A program made the position numbers and the translations under genes. A DNA stretch of 47,353 nucleotides from an uncultured Lachnospiraceae bacterium (GTDB lineage: Bacteria > Bacillota > Clostridia > Lachnospirales > Lachnospiraceae). The stretch spans positions 1 to 47,353 of the forward strand of contig CAJUDN010000002.1 of the NCBI GenBank assembly GCA_910585355.1. The letters run 5' to 3'. The stretch's first letter is position 1. Every line of letters starts with the position of its first letter. Of the stretch, positions 26,818 to 35,177 are shown piece by piece. The notes beneath the pieces are model-generated. The model was not told where the DNA came from. It did not search any database and saw nothing but the letters and a program-made list of their open reading frames with translations.

Positions 26818-27888
26818 ATGAAATTTATCCATACCGCCGATATCCATTGGGGAATGGTCCCTGACAGCGACCGCCCCTGGGGCAAAAAACGGGAACAGGC
26901 CATACGGCTTACCTTTCAGTCTATCGTCGAAGAAGCCAGGGAGGGCCATGCGGATCTCCTTCTCATCTCGGGTGATCTGTTCCACCGTCAGCCCCTGGCC
27001 AGGGATTTAAAGGAGGTCAACTATCTCTTTTCCACAATCCCCGGCACACGGGTAGTCATCATTGCGGGTAACCATGACAGAATCCGAAAAAGTTCCGCCC
27101 TCTTTAGCTTTACCTGGTGTTCCAACGTCACTTTTCTCATGGAAGAAGAGCTGGATTCCGTTTATTTTGAGGACCTGAATACCGAGGTTTACGGATACAG
27201 CTATCACACGCCGGAAATTACCGAGGATAAAACCGCTCGTTTCTCCATCTCCGACAGCAAGCGCATAAAAATTCTTCTGCTTCACGGCGGCGACACCAAA
27301 CATCAGCCTTTTGATAAAAACGCCCTGGCTGCACTCCCGTTTTCTTATATTGCCCTGGGACATATCCATAAGCCCGCCGTACTTTTGGAAAACCGGATGG
27401 CCTTTCCGGGATCTCCGGAGCCCCTGGACATGACGGAGACAGGCCCTCACGGCTTTTTTAAGGGAGAAATCGACGATCTGACCGGCCGGGTAACCTCTCT
27501 GGAATTTAAGGCCGTATCCCAGGCTCAGTATATTCCGCTTGTGGTCAATGTTACAGCCGCCACCACCAACGCAGAGCTTTCCCAGCTCATTGCCGATGAA
27601 ATCCGTAAACGCGGCGCGGCAAATATCTACCGTTTCCGCATCCGCGGGATGCGGGATCCTGATACGGAATTTGATCTGGATTTTCTGGCAGGTCAGTGGA
27701 ACATTGTGGAAATTCTCGATGAATCAGAGCCCCAGTACGATTTTCACAGGCTCTTTGCCGAGCATCCCAGCGATATGATCGGCTTTTATATTCAGGCCTT
27801 AATGAAAGATGATATGAATTCTCTGGAAAAAAAAGCGTTATATTACGGAATCCACGCCCTGCTCATGACAAAAGACGAAAGGAGTTGA
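26818..27888 (+). CDS. SbcD/Mre11-like DNA exonuclease subunit (YhaO-like metallophosphoesterase)
   Basis: 356-aa metallophosphoesterase. The two-metal site motifs are visible: DIH (8-10), GDLFH (52-56), GNHD (84-87), LLHGG and GHIHKP. This order and the C-terminal extension match the SbcD/YhaO family, nucleases that work with an SMC-like ATPase. The ATG at 26818 is chosen because GGAGGATTACCC precedes it and the conserved MKFIHTADIHWG block starts there; an in-frame ATG ten codons earlier lacks a ribosome site. The ATPase partner starts 8 nt downstream. Confidence 0.9.
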   Translation: MKFIHTADIHWGMVPDSDRPWGKKREQAIRLTFQSIVEEAREGHADLLLISGDLFHRQPLARDLKEVNYLFSTIPGTRVVIIAGNHDRIRKSSALFSFTWCSNVTFLMEEELDSVYFEDLNTEVYGYSYHTPEITEDKTARFSISDSKRIKILLLHGGDTKHQPFDKNALAALPFSYIALGHIHKPAVLLENRMAFPGSPEPLDMTETGPHGFFKGEIDDLTGRVTSLEFKAVSQAQYIPLVVNVTAATTNAELSQLIADEIRKRGAANIYRFRIRGMRDPDTEFDLDFLAGQWNIVEILDESEPQYDFHRLFAEHPSDMIGFYIQALMKDDMNSLEKKALYYGIHALLMTKDERS

Positions 27889-27895
27889 ATGCCCC

Positions 27896-29731
27896 ATGAA
27901 ATTACTGGAACTACACATTGACGGCTTCGGAAAATTTCATGACCGCACCATCTCCTTTGAAGATGGAATCAATATTATTTATGGAAAAAATGAAGCCGGA
28001 AAATCCACGCTGCACACCTTTATTCGCGGAATGCTTTTCGGAATCGAAAGAGGCCGCGGGCGGGCCGCCAGAAATGATCTTTATTCCAAGTATGAGCCCT
28101 GGGAAAACAGCGGAACCTATGAGGGCTGGCTCCGGCTGGAGTCGGGCGGCTCTGTTTACCGCATAGAACGAAAATTCCGCAAGGACAGCAAGGCCATAAA
28201 AATCATCAATGAAACCCGCGGAATGGAGGAGGAGCCCACGAAGGCCTTCCTTGACCAGATTCTCTGCGGTTTGAATGAGACCACTTACAATAATACCATC
28301 AGCATTGGACAGCTAAAAAGCGCCACTGAGGAAGGCATGGTAGGCGAATTAAAAAATTATATCGCCAACATGAACACCACAGGAAATATCTCTTTAAACA
28401 TTTCAAAGGCCACCGCCTTTTTGCGGAATCAAAGGCGCAGCCTGGAAGCCAACCTGATTCCCGATGCCTCCAGAGAATATACCACGCTGCTGGCGGAAAT
28501 CCGCAATGTGGATACTGAAATTTCTTCTCCACAGTATGAAAATCAGCTCGCCTCCTACCAGGCCATGCGGTCCCAGGTAAGGGGCCTCATCGAGAACACC
28601 CAGACCGAAAAGACGGCCCTGGATGAAAAAATCAAAAAAGGCAGGCAGGTTCTTTCTGATTATCAATTCACCGATCAGTCTTCCATAACTTCCTATACAG
28701 AGAACTGTCTTCATCTGTATGAAAGTTACCAAAGCGCAGATGCGGAATGCCGAAAAAAGTCACGGAAGGCGCTTACCGGACTTTCCTTTTTCCTGGCAGC
28801 CTGCAGTCTCGGCGCTGCCGGATATATGGGAATCACTGATCCTGCCCGTTTTCTTCTTCTCATGATTGCGGCCGGAGGAGCCGCCCTCATCTGCCTGATT
28901 GCCGGATTCACCTTCATTGGACAGGGCAAAAGATGCAAAAAGGCCATGGAGGAAACCGGCTCACGGCTTTTGGAAATTTTAAAAAAACATCTGGGCGACG
29001 CATCCATTTCCGAGGAAGCCATGGCGGCCTTCAAAGCCAGAATGGAAGAATTTTCCAATCTTTCTGATATGGTGGTAAAGTCAGAAGAAGCTATGCGGAA
29101 ATATATGGAAGATATCAATTCCCTTCAGGAGAAGCAAAACACATGCAGCGAAATGATTGAGAAGCAGCAAAGAACCCAGTGGGAACTGGAAAAAAAGCTG
29201 GAGCACTTAAATAACTGCAAGAATCGGGCCGCCGCACTGAAACGCACGCTGGCAGAAAATGACCGGATCCGGGAGGAAGTGGCCGCCATTGAACTGGCTC
29301 AGGAAACCATGACCGATCTCTCTTCTTCCATCCGCGACTCCTTCGGCCTGTATCTGAATAAAGAAGCCTCCCGGCTGGTAACCGGAATCACCGGCGGCCT
29401 TTATAATAGTATGAGTATTGACGAAAATCTCAATGTATTTTTAAATACCAAAACGAAACTAGTTCCCCTAGAAAATGTCAGCAGCGGAACCATGGATCAG
29501 GTATATCTGGCTCTTCGTCTGGCGGCGGCAAAGCTTTTCCAAAACGGCGGTGAACCGCTCCCGCTGATTTTCGATGACAGCTTTACCCAATATGACGACG
29601 ACCGGCTCCGCACCGCCTTAAAATGGCTTTCAGAATCCTATGGAGGCCAGATGATCGTATTTACCTGCCATCGCAGGGAAGCTCAGATGCTCAGAGCCCA
29701 CCAGATACCGTTTCATCTGATTGAGATGTGA
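27896..29731 (+). CDS. SbcC/YhaN-like ATPase with internal membrane hairpin
   Basis: 611-aa AAA ATPase of the SMC/Rad50-like class. Walker A GKNEAGKST (30-38) in the N-terminal lobe; a C-terminal lobe with signature-like VSSGTMDQVYLALRLAAA, Walker B LPLIFDDSF and the late HRREAQML. Coiled-coil stretches (about 180-250 and 370-470) flank two strongly hydrophobic segments (about 289-342: FFLAACSLGAAGYMG and FLLLMIAAGGAALICLIAGF). B. subtilis YhaN is much longer (about 960 aa); here the central coil is short and contains a membrane hairpin instead of a zinc hook. It forms a pair with the preceding nuclease and its 3' end overlaps the convergent trmL by 19 nt. Confidence 0.88.
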   Translation: MKLLELHIDGFGKFHDRTISFEDGINIIYGKNEAGKSTLHTFIRGMLFGIERGRGRAARNDLYSKYEPWENSGTYEGWLRLESGGSVYRIERKFRKDSKAIKIINETRGMEEEPTKAFLDQILCGLNETTYNNTISIGQLKSATEEGMVGELKNYIANMNTTGNISLNISKATAFLRNQRRSLEANLIPDASREYTTLLAEIRNVDTEISSPQYENQLASYQAMRSQVRGLIENTQTEKTALDEKIKKGRQVLSDYQFTDQSSITSYTENCLHLYESYQSADAECRKKSRKALTGLSFFLAACSLGAAGYMGITDPARFLLLMIAAGGAALICLIAGFTFIGQGKRCKKAMEETGSRLLEILKKHLGDASISEEAMAAFKARMEEFSNLSDMVVKSEEAMRKYMEDINSLQEKQNTCSEMIEKQQRTQWELEKKLEHLNNCKNRAAALKRTLAENDRIREEVAAIELAQETMTDLSSSIRDSFGLYLNKEASRLVTGITGGLYNSMSIDENLNVFLNTKTKLVPLENVSSGTMDQVYLALRLAAAKLFQNGGEPLPLIFDDSFTQYDDDRLRTALKWLSESYGGQMIVFTCHRREAQMLRAHQIPFHLIEM

Positions 29732-30222
29732 GATTTCCACTCCAGACGGTGCAGATGACCTTCCATGGTCATTTTCTCAAAGCCGTTCTGCCTTAGCGCC
29801 TCGTAAAGGACAATGGCAACAGAATTGGACAAATTCAAAGAGCGGATATCCCCCCACATGGGGATCCGCACACAAGTATCCGGATAGTCCACCAAAATTT
29901 CTTCGGGAATTCCCCGGCTTTCCGGACCAAACATCAGAAAGCAATCCGGCTCGTACTGCACGTCCGTATACACAGTCCGCGCTTTTGTGGTAGCCATGTA
30001 GAGTTTTGCTTTTGGATTCCGTTCCAGAAAGTCGGCAAAATCGCTGTACACCGTCACATCCAGCTTATCCCAATAATCCAGTCCGGCCCGCACCAGGTGC
30101 TTCTCACTGAGTTTGAACCCCAGAGGCTCAATCAGATGAAGCTTTGTGCCGGTTGCCACACAGGTGCGGCCGATGTTTCCTGTATTGGCCGGCATTTCCG
30201 GCTCGAAAAGTACGATGTTCAT
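29713..30222 (-). CDS. trmL: tRNA (cytidine(34)-2'-O)-methyltransferase
   Basis: 169-aa SPOUT methyltransferase that modifies the wobble ribose of certain leucine tRNAs. Seen: the N-terminal EPEMPANTGNIGRTC block, FGPESRGIPEEIL (motif 2) and IPMWGDIRSLNLSNSVAIVLYEALRQ (motif 3, trefoil-knot SAM site). Length is close to the 155-160 aa family norm. It lies 21 nt downstream of the aminotransferase gene. Confidence 0.95.
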   Translation of the reverse strand: MNIVLFEPEMPANTGNIGRTCVATGTKLHLIEPLGFKLSEKHLVRAGLDYWDKLDVTVYSDFADFLERNPKAKLYMATTKARTVYTDVQYEPDCFLMFGPESRGIPEEILVDYPDTCVRIPMWGDIRSLNLSNSVAIVLYEALRQNGFEKMTMEGHLHRLEWKSHISIR

Positions 30223-30243
30223 AAAAACGTTTCTTTATCCTTC

Positions 30244-31404
30244 TTAATTTAGACGCTTTACAAAATGCGCGATGCGCTCCAGCGCCCGCTTTAAATCTTC
30301 CAGTGAATAGGCGTAGGAAAGTCTCAGATAGCCCTCGCCGCAGTCCCCAAAGGCAGTTCCCGGAACCACAGCCACTTTTTCCTCCTCCAGAAGCTTCAGG
30401 GCGAATTCTTCGGAAGTCATGCCAAATCGTTTGATGTTTGGGAACACATAGAACGCTCCCTGGGGCTCATAACATTCAACCCCCATATCCCGCAGCGCTT
30501 TCACAAGGAATTTTCGCCTCTGGTCATAGGCCTCGCGCATGTTATTCACATCGGGATCACCGTTTCTTAAGGCTTCCACAGCAGCATACTGACTGGTCGT
30601 GGGCGCACACAAAATGGCAAATTGGTGAATTTTCAACATCTGCGTTAAAATAATCTCCGGCGCACAGGCATATCCCAAACGCCATCCGGTCATGGCGTAA
30701 GATTTGGAAAAACCATTGATCAGCACGGTCCTCTCCTTCATTCCCGGAAATGCCGCGATGGTGCAGTGGTCCCCGGAATACGTGAGCTCCGAATAAATTT
30801 CATCGGAAATAATAAACAGGTCGCGTTCCTCCACAACCTTTGCAATTTCTGCCAGATCCTCCGGTTCCATAATGGAGCCGGTGGGGTTGTTAGGAAATGG
30901 AAGGATCAGCACTTTGGTTTTCGGTGTGACCTTCTCCAGCAGCTTCTCCTTTGTGAGGCGGAACCGATCCTTCTCTTCCAGTTCGATAGTCACCGGAACG
31001 CCTCCTGCCAGAATGGTACAGGGCGTATAGGAGACATAGCTGGGCTGTGGAATTAATACCTCATCCCCGGGATTTAACATGGCCCTTAAGGCAATATCAA
31101 TGGCTTCACTGCCGCCCACAGTCACCAATACCTCAGTACTGTAATCGTAAGACACAGCAAACCGGCGCTTTAAATAACGGCAGATTTCCATTTTCAGTTC
31201 TTTTAATCCAGTATTGGATGTGTAAAAGGTACGCCCCTTTTCCAGGGAATAAATACCTTCATCCCTGATATGCCACGGAGTGTCAAAATCCGGCTCGCCT
31301 ACACCCAGGGAAATTGCGTCCTTCATTTCACTTACGATGTCAAAAAATTTGCGGATTCCGGACGGAGGAATCGTAACAATTGTGTCAGATAACGGGTTTC
31401 TCAC
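30244..31404 (-). CDS. Class I/II PLP aminotransferase (PatA/YugH-like)
   Basis: 386-aa pyridoxal-phosphate enzyme. PNNPTG (171-176), SDEIYSELTY (200-209) and the Schiff-base Lys234 within NGFSKSYAMTGWR are intact, and a late C-terminal Arg block (YLRLSYAYS) binds the carboxylate. Its start overlaps the Lrp-type regulator stop by 4 nt (ATGA). An AsnC-type regulator beside this kind of aminotransferase is also seen in B. subtilis (yugG-yugH), which suggests control by an amino acid. The exact substrate (alanine, aspartate or aromatic) is not readable. Confidence 0.93.
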   Translation of the reverse strand: MRNPLSDTIVTIPPSGIRKFFDIVSEMKDAISLGVGEPDFDTPWHIRDEGIYSLEKGRTFYTSNTGLKELKMEICRYLKRRFAVSYDYSTEVLVTVGGSEAIDIALRAMLNPGDEVLIPQPSYVSYTPCTILAGGVPVTIELEEKDRFRLTKEKLLEKVTPKTKVLILPFPNNPTGSIMEPEDLAEIAKVVEERDLFIISDEIYSELTYSGDHCTIAAFPGMKERTVLINGFSKSYAMTGWRLGYACAPEIILTQMLKIHQFAILCAPTTSQYAAVEALRNGDPDVNNMREAYDQRRKFLVKALRDMGVECYEPQGAFYVFPNIKRFGMTSEEFALKLLEEEKVAVVPGTAFGDCGEGYLRLSYAYSLEDLKRALERIAHFVKRLN

Positions 31405-31883
31405 GGAGTAATCAGCATCCTTTCGTCTTCAGGTTTTTCACACATAACAGTTCCATGGTCTTTGTACTTTTTTAAAATAAAATGTGTCGCAGTACTTAAG
31501 ACATAATTCATGGTAGCCAGCTTTTCCGATACGAACTGAGCCACTTCACGCATGGTCTTTCCTTCCAGAATGACCGTGAAATCATATGCGCCGGACATCA
31601 GATACATGGAGTTTACCTCACTGTACTGATAAATACGCTCCGCCAGCTTTTCAAAACCCATACCCCGCTGAGGAGTTACCTTTACCTCGATGAGGGCGGT
31701 TACTTTTTCATCGCTGGTCTTATCCCAGTTTATCATCGTATGGTAGCCGCAGATAATATTTTCTTTTTCCATATCCGCGATCTCATTGGCCACCGCAGCC
31801 TCGCTTTCACCCAAAAGGGCCGCCAGGTCCGCCAGGTCAATTCTGCTGTTCTTTTCGATAATCGCCAGTATTTTTTCCCTCAT
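31401..31883 (-). CDS. Lrp/AsnC family transcriptional regulator
   Basis: 160-aa regulator with an N-terminal winged HTH (about 1-60: ILAIIEKNSRIDLADLAALLG) and a C-terminal RAM ligand-binding domain (about 65-145, with SGAYDFTVILEG). The ATG at 31883 is preceded by GAGGAGG; a start 12 codons upstream would lie deep in the previous gene. Probably translationally coupled to the aminotransferase that it may regulate. Confidence 0.92.
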   Translation of the reverse strand: MREKILAIIEKNSRIDLADLAALLGESEAAVANEIADMEKENIICGYHTMINWDKTSDEKVTALIEVKVTPQRGMGFEKLAERIYQYSEVNSMYLMSGAYDFTVILEGKTMREVAQFVSEKLATMNYVLSTATHFILKKYKDHGTVMCEKPEDERMLITP

Positions 31884-32469
31884 GGTAATCCTCCTCGTCA
31901 ATGATTTTGTACACTTCATCCGGCTGGGGCCGCTCCAAATATCCTGTCCCGCCGATACCTGTCATCTTTCTTGTAATTCCCTTTTCCACTTTACCGATGA
32001 CTGCTGCCCGAATCCCTTTCTCTTCCAGGGCGAAAACCATGTCCTGCCCATGATCCGCCGCAATGAGAACGCACTCGCCGCACCAGAGTCGATACGGGTT
32101 CAAGTCGAAAAGTTCACACGCCTCTATAATTTCCTGGCTTACCGGTATTTTAAGGAGGGAAAATGAAATTCCCTGCTCGTAAGCCCCGGATAAACGCCAG
32201 AGGGCCGCCAAAATGCCGCCCTCTTCTATGTATTCCCATTCTGCCGCTCCGAGCTCCCTAAGCGTCTCCGGAGTCAGGCAGATTCTTTCATCCGCCGCCG
32301 CCTTGAGCCGTCTTATAAACGCCGGATGGAACCGGGAATTCAAATAAATTTCTTTTTTCTCCAGAACAGCCCTGGCTCCGGTCTTGCCAATCACTCCGGC
32401 TGTCACCAGATCCTGTCCCGGAATAAAGCTTCGCCTGCCATTGGGCTCTCTGTCTATTTTTCTCATCAT
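31837..32469 (-). CDS. AIR-synthase-related protein, C-terminal domain only (HypE/PurM-like)
   Basis: 210-aa protein. The centre, about 80-165 (GGILAALWRLSGAYEQGISF, KIPVSQEIIEACELFDLNPYRLWCGECVLIAA, GIRAAVIGKV), matches the C-terminal domain of AIR-synthase-like proteins such as HypE and ThiL. The N-terminal ATP-binding half of that family is missing; the first 75 residues are unlike it. It overlaps the Lrp gene by 47 nt. The function cannot be named: it may be a partner subunit or a ligand sensor. The ribosome site is weak (GGAGAG about 15 nt away), so the start is less certain. Confidence 0.75.
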   Translation of the reverse strand: MMRKIDREPNGRRSFIPGQDLVTAGVIGKTGARAVLEKKEIYLNSRFHPAFIRRLKAAADERICLTPETLRELGAAEWEYIEEGGILAALWRLSGAYEQGISFSLLKIPVSQEIIEACELFDLNPYRLWCGECVLIAADHGQDMVFALEEKGIRAAVIGKVEKGITRKMTGIGGTGYLERPQPDEVYKIIDEEDYHEGKNTGDYRKEQQN

Positions 32470-32483
32470 AGTTCTGTTACCGA

Positions 32484-34079
32484 TTACTCTCCCCCCGGGC
32501 CTTCCGTGAGAGGTGCGGGGGCCGGAGTCTCCACTGGGGCCGGCTCTGCGGGAGCCGCCTCTGTGGGAGCTGTCTCTGTGGGCGCCGGCGTAGGCGCCGG
32601 CATTCCCGGACCATACTCATAGCCGGGGCCGAGGGGCTGTGTTTCCGTAGGCGCAGGCTCTGTGGGCGCCGGCGTTGTTTCCGGGGGCTGTGTCGGTTCA
32701 GGTACGGCCGGAGTTTCTTCCACCGGGGCCACAGCGGGAGCTGCCGGACCCACCCGGAAAATGGCCTTGGAGGCATTATATGTGTCCGCGTTGAGAAGCG
32801 TCCGTTCTTTCAGCTCTCCGTCCACATATACGCATTTATATAGCTGGGACTTTAGGCCAGTATGGCTGGACTGAACTTTAACTCTCTGTCCGGGCTGTAA
32901 GGAATTATCCACCTGTTCAACAGGCTCGCCCGGGTCGATTCGCTGAAGCGTCTGGGACTCAAATTTTAACGTTCTATTGGCCGGGCGCGTTTCTTTTCCA
33001 TAAATCGTAAAGGTCAGTGTCTTTCCTGACGTGTATCCCTCCACATAAACAGGCGTATCATAGGGGTTGGATATTTTAAGATCCTTATAGGTTCCCGCAA
33101 TAGCGGCATCCATGGACGGCTTTACATAGCCGATGGTCATAGAGTGATTCTGACGCTGTACAATATCCAGCTCCGCAAGCAGCGACGCGTTATAAAGGGT
33201 TGTGGAAATCTGGCACACGCCTCCGCCGATGCTGTCAACGGATCTGCCGTTTTCATAGGCTGTGGCCGTTCGGTATCCGTTCTCCACTGTAAACGGCTGC
33301 ATACACTCATAGCCGGAGAGTACCTGACCCGGCATCAAAACATGCCCGTTTATTTTTGAGGCTCCCACTGCCAGGTTCGTGGAACGGGAAGCGCCGCTGC
33401 TGCTGAAATCAGTGGAAAATGTTCCCAGTACGTCTTTGATGGATGAAAGATCCTCAGCAGTTATCTCCGGTTCCTTTTCAATCACTGTGGCGGCAATGGC
33501 AATTCCATCCGTTCCTTCGCCGTTTAAAGCTTCATTCAGGGAATTTTTTGTGGCCTCGATATCCACTGTGGTTCCCACCACCTCCGGCGTAATAATAAAT
33601 TCCCCATCCTGTTTCGTAATCGCGGCATTCTGGGGTTCTGTCACAACCGCTCCGCATTTCTCGTTGACGAAAGCGGAAATTTTTTCCTGGTCCACATCCA
33701 TATCCAGGTCAATTTTTACAGGATTAACTTCCAAATCCTTTTTCTTCATGTAACGTCTGACCAGGTTTCCCTTGATCTCCGTACCTCTTAAAGCCTCGTC
33801 CACCGCATCTTTATTTCCCCAGCTAAGCCCCAGTTCCTCCGCGTTGGCTGAAACCTGCGTTCCATTAGCCTCAAGAGTGATGGTCTGATTCAGCTTTTCA
33901 GCCACATATTCGGCTACCTTTTCCTCTGCCTCTTTCTCGGTCAGACCTTCCAGACTGAGGCTCCCCACAAAGACTCCGCCCGGAATAGGCTCTTCTGCGT
34001 GTGCGGAAAACGGTGCCATGAATACCAGGCCGGCTGCCATGGCTGCCGCCACACCTGCACTCCACACATATTGTTTCAT
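32484..34079 (-). CDS. VanW-family secreted cell-wall protein with Pro/Thr-rich tail
   Basis: 531-aa exported protein. The signal peptide has a hydrophobic stretch (about 8-22) and ends at AHA-EE (about 28). Two putative peptidoglycan-binding repeats follow (about 50-215), then the VanW domain (about 225-360: GHVLMPGQVLSGYECMQPF, SIGGGVCQISTTLYNA, ISNPYDTPVYVEGYT). A G5-like segment follows, then about 90 residues very rich in Pro, Thr, Glu and Ala (APTEPAPTETQ-type), a likely wall-spanning tail without a sortase motif. VanW proteins occur near glycopeptide resistance genes, but none are here, so a general envelope role is likelier. A 38-codon membrane peptide gene precedes it by 17 nt. Confidence 0.9.
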   Translation of the reverse strand: MKQYVWSAGVAAAMAAGLVFMAPFSAHAEEPIPGGVFVGSLSLEGLTEKEAEEKVAEYVAEKLNQTITLEANGTQVSANAEELGLSWGNKDAVDEALRGTEIKGNLVRRYMKKKDLEVNPVKIDLDMDVDQEKISAFVNEKCGAVVTEPQNAAITKQDGEFIITPEVVGTTVDIEATKNSLNEALNGEGTDGIAIAATVIEKEPEITAEDLSSIKDVLGTFSTDFSSSGASRSTNLAVGASKINGHVLMPGQVLSGYECMQPFTVENGYRTATAYENGRSVDSIGGGVCQISTTLYNASLLAELDIVQRQNHSMTIGYVKPSMDAAIAGTYKDLKISNPYDTPVYVEGYTSGKTLTFTIYGKETRPANRTLKFESQTLQRIDPGEPVEQVDNSLQPGQRVKVQSSHTGLKSQLYKCVYVDGELKERTLLNADTYNASKAIFRVGPAAPAVAPVEETPAVPEPTQPPETTPAPTEPAPTETQPLGPGYEYGPGMPAPTPAPTETAPTEAAPAEPAPVETPAPAPLTEGPGGE

Positions 34080-34096
34080 AATTTTCTCCTTTTATT

Positions 34097-34213
34097 CTAA
34101 AAAACAGATAATAAAGATCCTAAAACCATCGGAAGAACCATTGCCAAAACAACAATCACGATGACCACGGTCGAAAAAATTTTTCTTGTCTTCTTATCAT
34201 TTAAATTAAGCAA
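34097..34213 (-). CDS. Small single-membrane-span protein (TTG start)
   Basis: 38-codon reading frame starting with TTG behind AGAGGTGAGTACT. The product begins with a charged segment (MLNLNDKKTRKIF), then one membrane span (STVVIVIVVLAMVLPMVLG) and a short SLLSVF tail. It ends 17 nt before the VanW gene start, whose ribosome site AAAGGAG follows its stop. Size, topology and placement resemble short membrane peptides of clostridia, but I cannot name a family. Confidence 0.65.
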   Translation of the reverse strand: MLNLNDKKTRKIFSTVVIVIVVLAMVLPMVLGSLLSVF

Positions 34214-34294
34214 AGTACTCACCTCTTTTATTTCATTTTATCTCGATTTCAGAAAATTATCCCTGCTCCTATCCTTCTTGTTTTTTCGAAATCC

Positions 34295-34438
34295 GTTACT
34301 GTTCACAGGTATTCTGTGAACGTAACTGCATATGCCCATTTACAATTGCCTGCGGCAATGGGGCATATGCTCTGGCCCTATTACGATACTGGCTCCCGGT
34401 CAATCAGAGGAATGATTGACCGGGGAATGAACAGTAAC
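34295..34438. repeat. 144-bp inverted-repeat element with cloverleaf-like arms (MITE-like)
   Basis: Perfect 11-bp terminal inverted repeats, GTTACTGTTCA (34295-34305) and TGAACAGTAAC (34428-34438), enclose three hairpin arms: GTTCACAG/CTGTGAAC (34301-34321), GCATATGCCC/GGGCATATGC (34328-34370, with an inner ATTGCC/GGCAAT) and CCCGGTCAATCA/TGATTGACCGGG (34395-34424). It enters the 3' end of the exonuclease gene. Confidence 0.75.
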
Positions 34439-35146
34439 CGGAATCCGTCCATAGTTCAAAATAATTTTGTCGATCATTCTCGAAATTTCATTTCCGGACA
34501 TATGCTCAATCTGGACAGCCACGTTTATTCTATGATATTTTACTAAATCCTGCAAGTGTTGTTTTTGCCTTTTTGAAGCAGGTTTTTCCTTTTTTGCCTT
34601 ATATTGCAGGGATTTTGCTTCAAAAAGTTCGTTTTTTTCTTCCCCGAAGCGCTTTTTCATCTCTATATATAGAAGATGAGCAGCCATGGCATCCGCCAGA
34701 GCCCGGTGGGCAGTATCCGGGCGGATGCCAAAATGCGCGCAGGCCGCTCCCAGATTTTTCTTTTCTTCCGCAGGCATCACTATCCGGCAGATTTTGAGGG
34801 TATCAATCCCCTCTTTTTCAAATTCCAGCTTCTGATTTACCGCCGCCTGTTTCAGGAACCCATAGTCAAAAATGACCTGATGTCCCAGAATCGGAAATCC
34901 ATCACAAAACCGGATTACCTTTGGCATAACAGTCGCAATCCCCGGCGCATCCTTCACCATCTCATCGTTAATTCCCGTAAGTTTTATAATTTCTTCCGGA
35001 ATTTTCCTGTGGGGATTGATTAAAGTGTGGAACGTATCCGTCACCTGGCCATCCACTGCTTTTACCATGGCAATTTCTGTAATTTTTTCTTTTTTCGCCC
35101 CGATTCCTGTGGTTTCCAGATCCACAGCCACATAGGAATCCGTCAT
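34400..35146 (-). CDS. DnaQ-like 3'-5' exonuclease (DEDDh), with element-derived C-terminus
   Basis: 248-aa nuclease of the DnaQ/PolC-epsilon fold. The DEDDh residues are D9 and E11 (DLETTG), D94 (VIFDYGF), H147 and D152 (HRALADA). The fold ends near residue 165; the rest is basic and probably flexible. The last 12 codons and the stop (VTVHSPVNHSSD) lie exactly inside the inverted-repeat element, so the original end was replaced. It may act in repair or RNA processing. It lies 31 nt after the radical-SAM gene. Confidence 0.9.
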   Translation of the reverse strand: MTDSYVAVDLETTGIGAKKEKITEIAMVKAVDGQVTDTFHTLINPHRKIPEEIIKLTGINDEMVKDAPGIATVMPKVIRFCDGFPILGHQVIFDYGFLKQAAVNQKLEFEKEGIDTLKICRIVMPAEEKKNLGAACAHFGIRPDTAHRALADAMAAHLLYIEMKKRFGEEKNELFEAKSLQYKAKKEKPASKRQKQHLQDLVKYHRINVAVQIEHMSGNEISRMIDKIILNYGRIPVTVHSPVNHSSD

Positions 35147-35177
35147 ATTCTGCCACCAGCCTTTCTTTTTATGGCGT

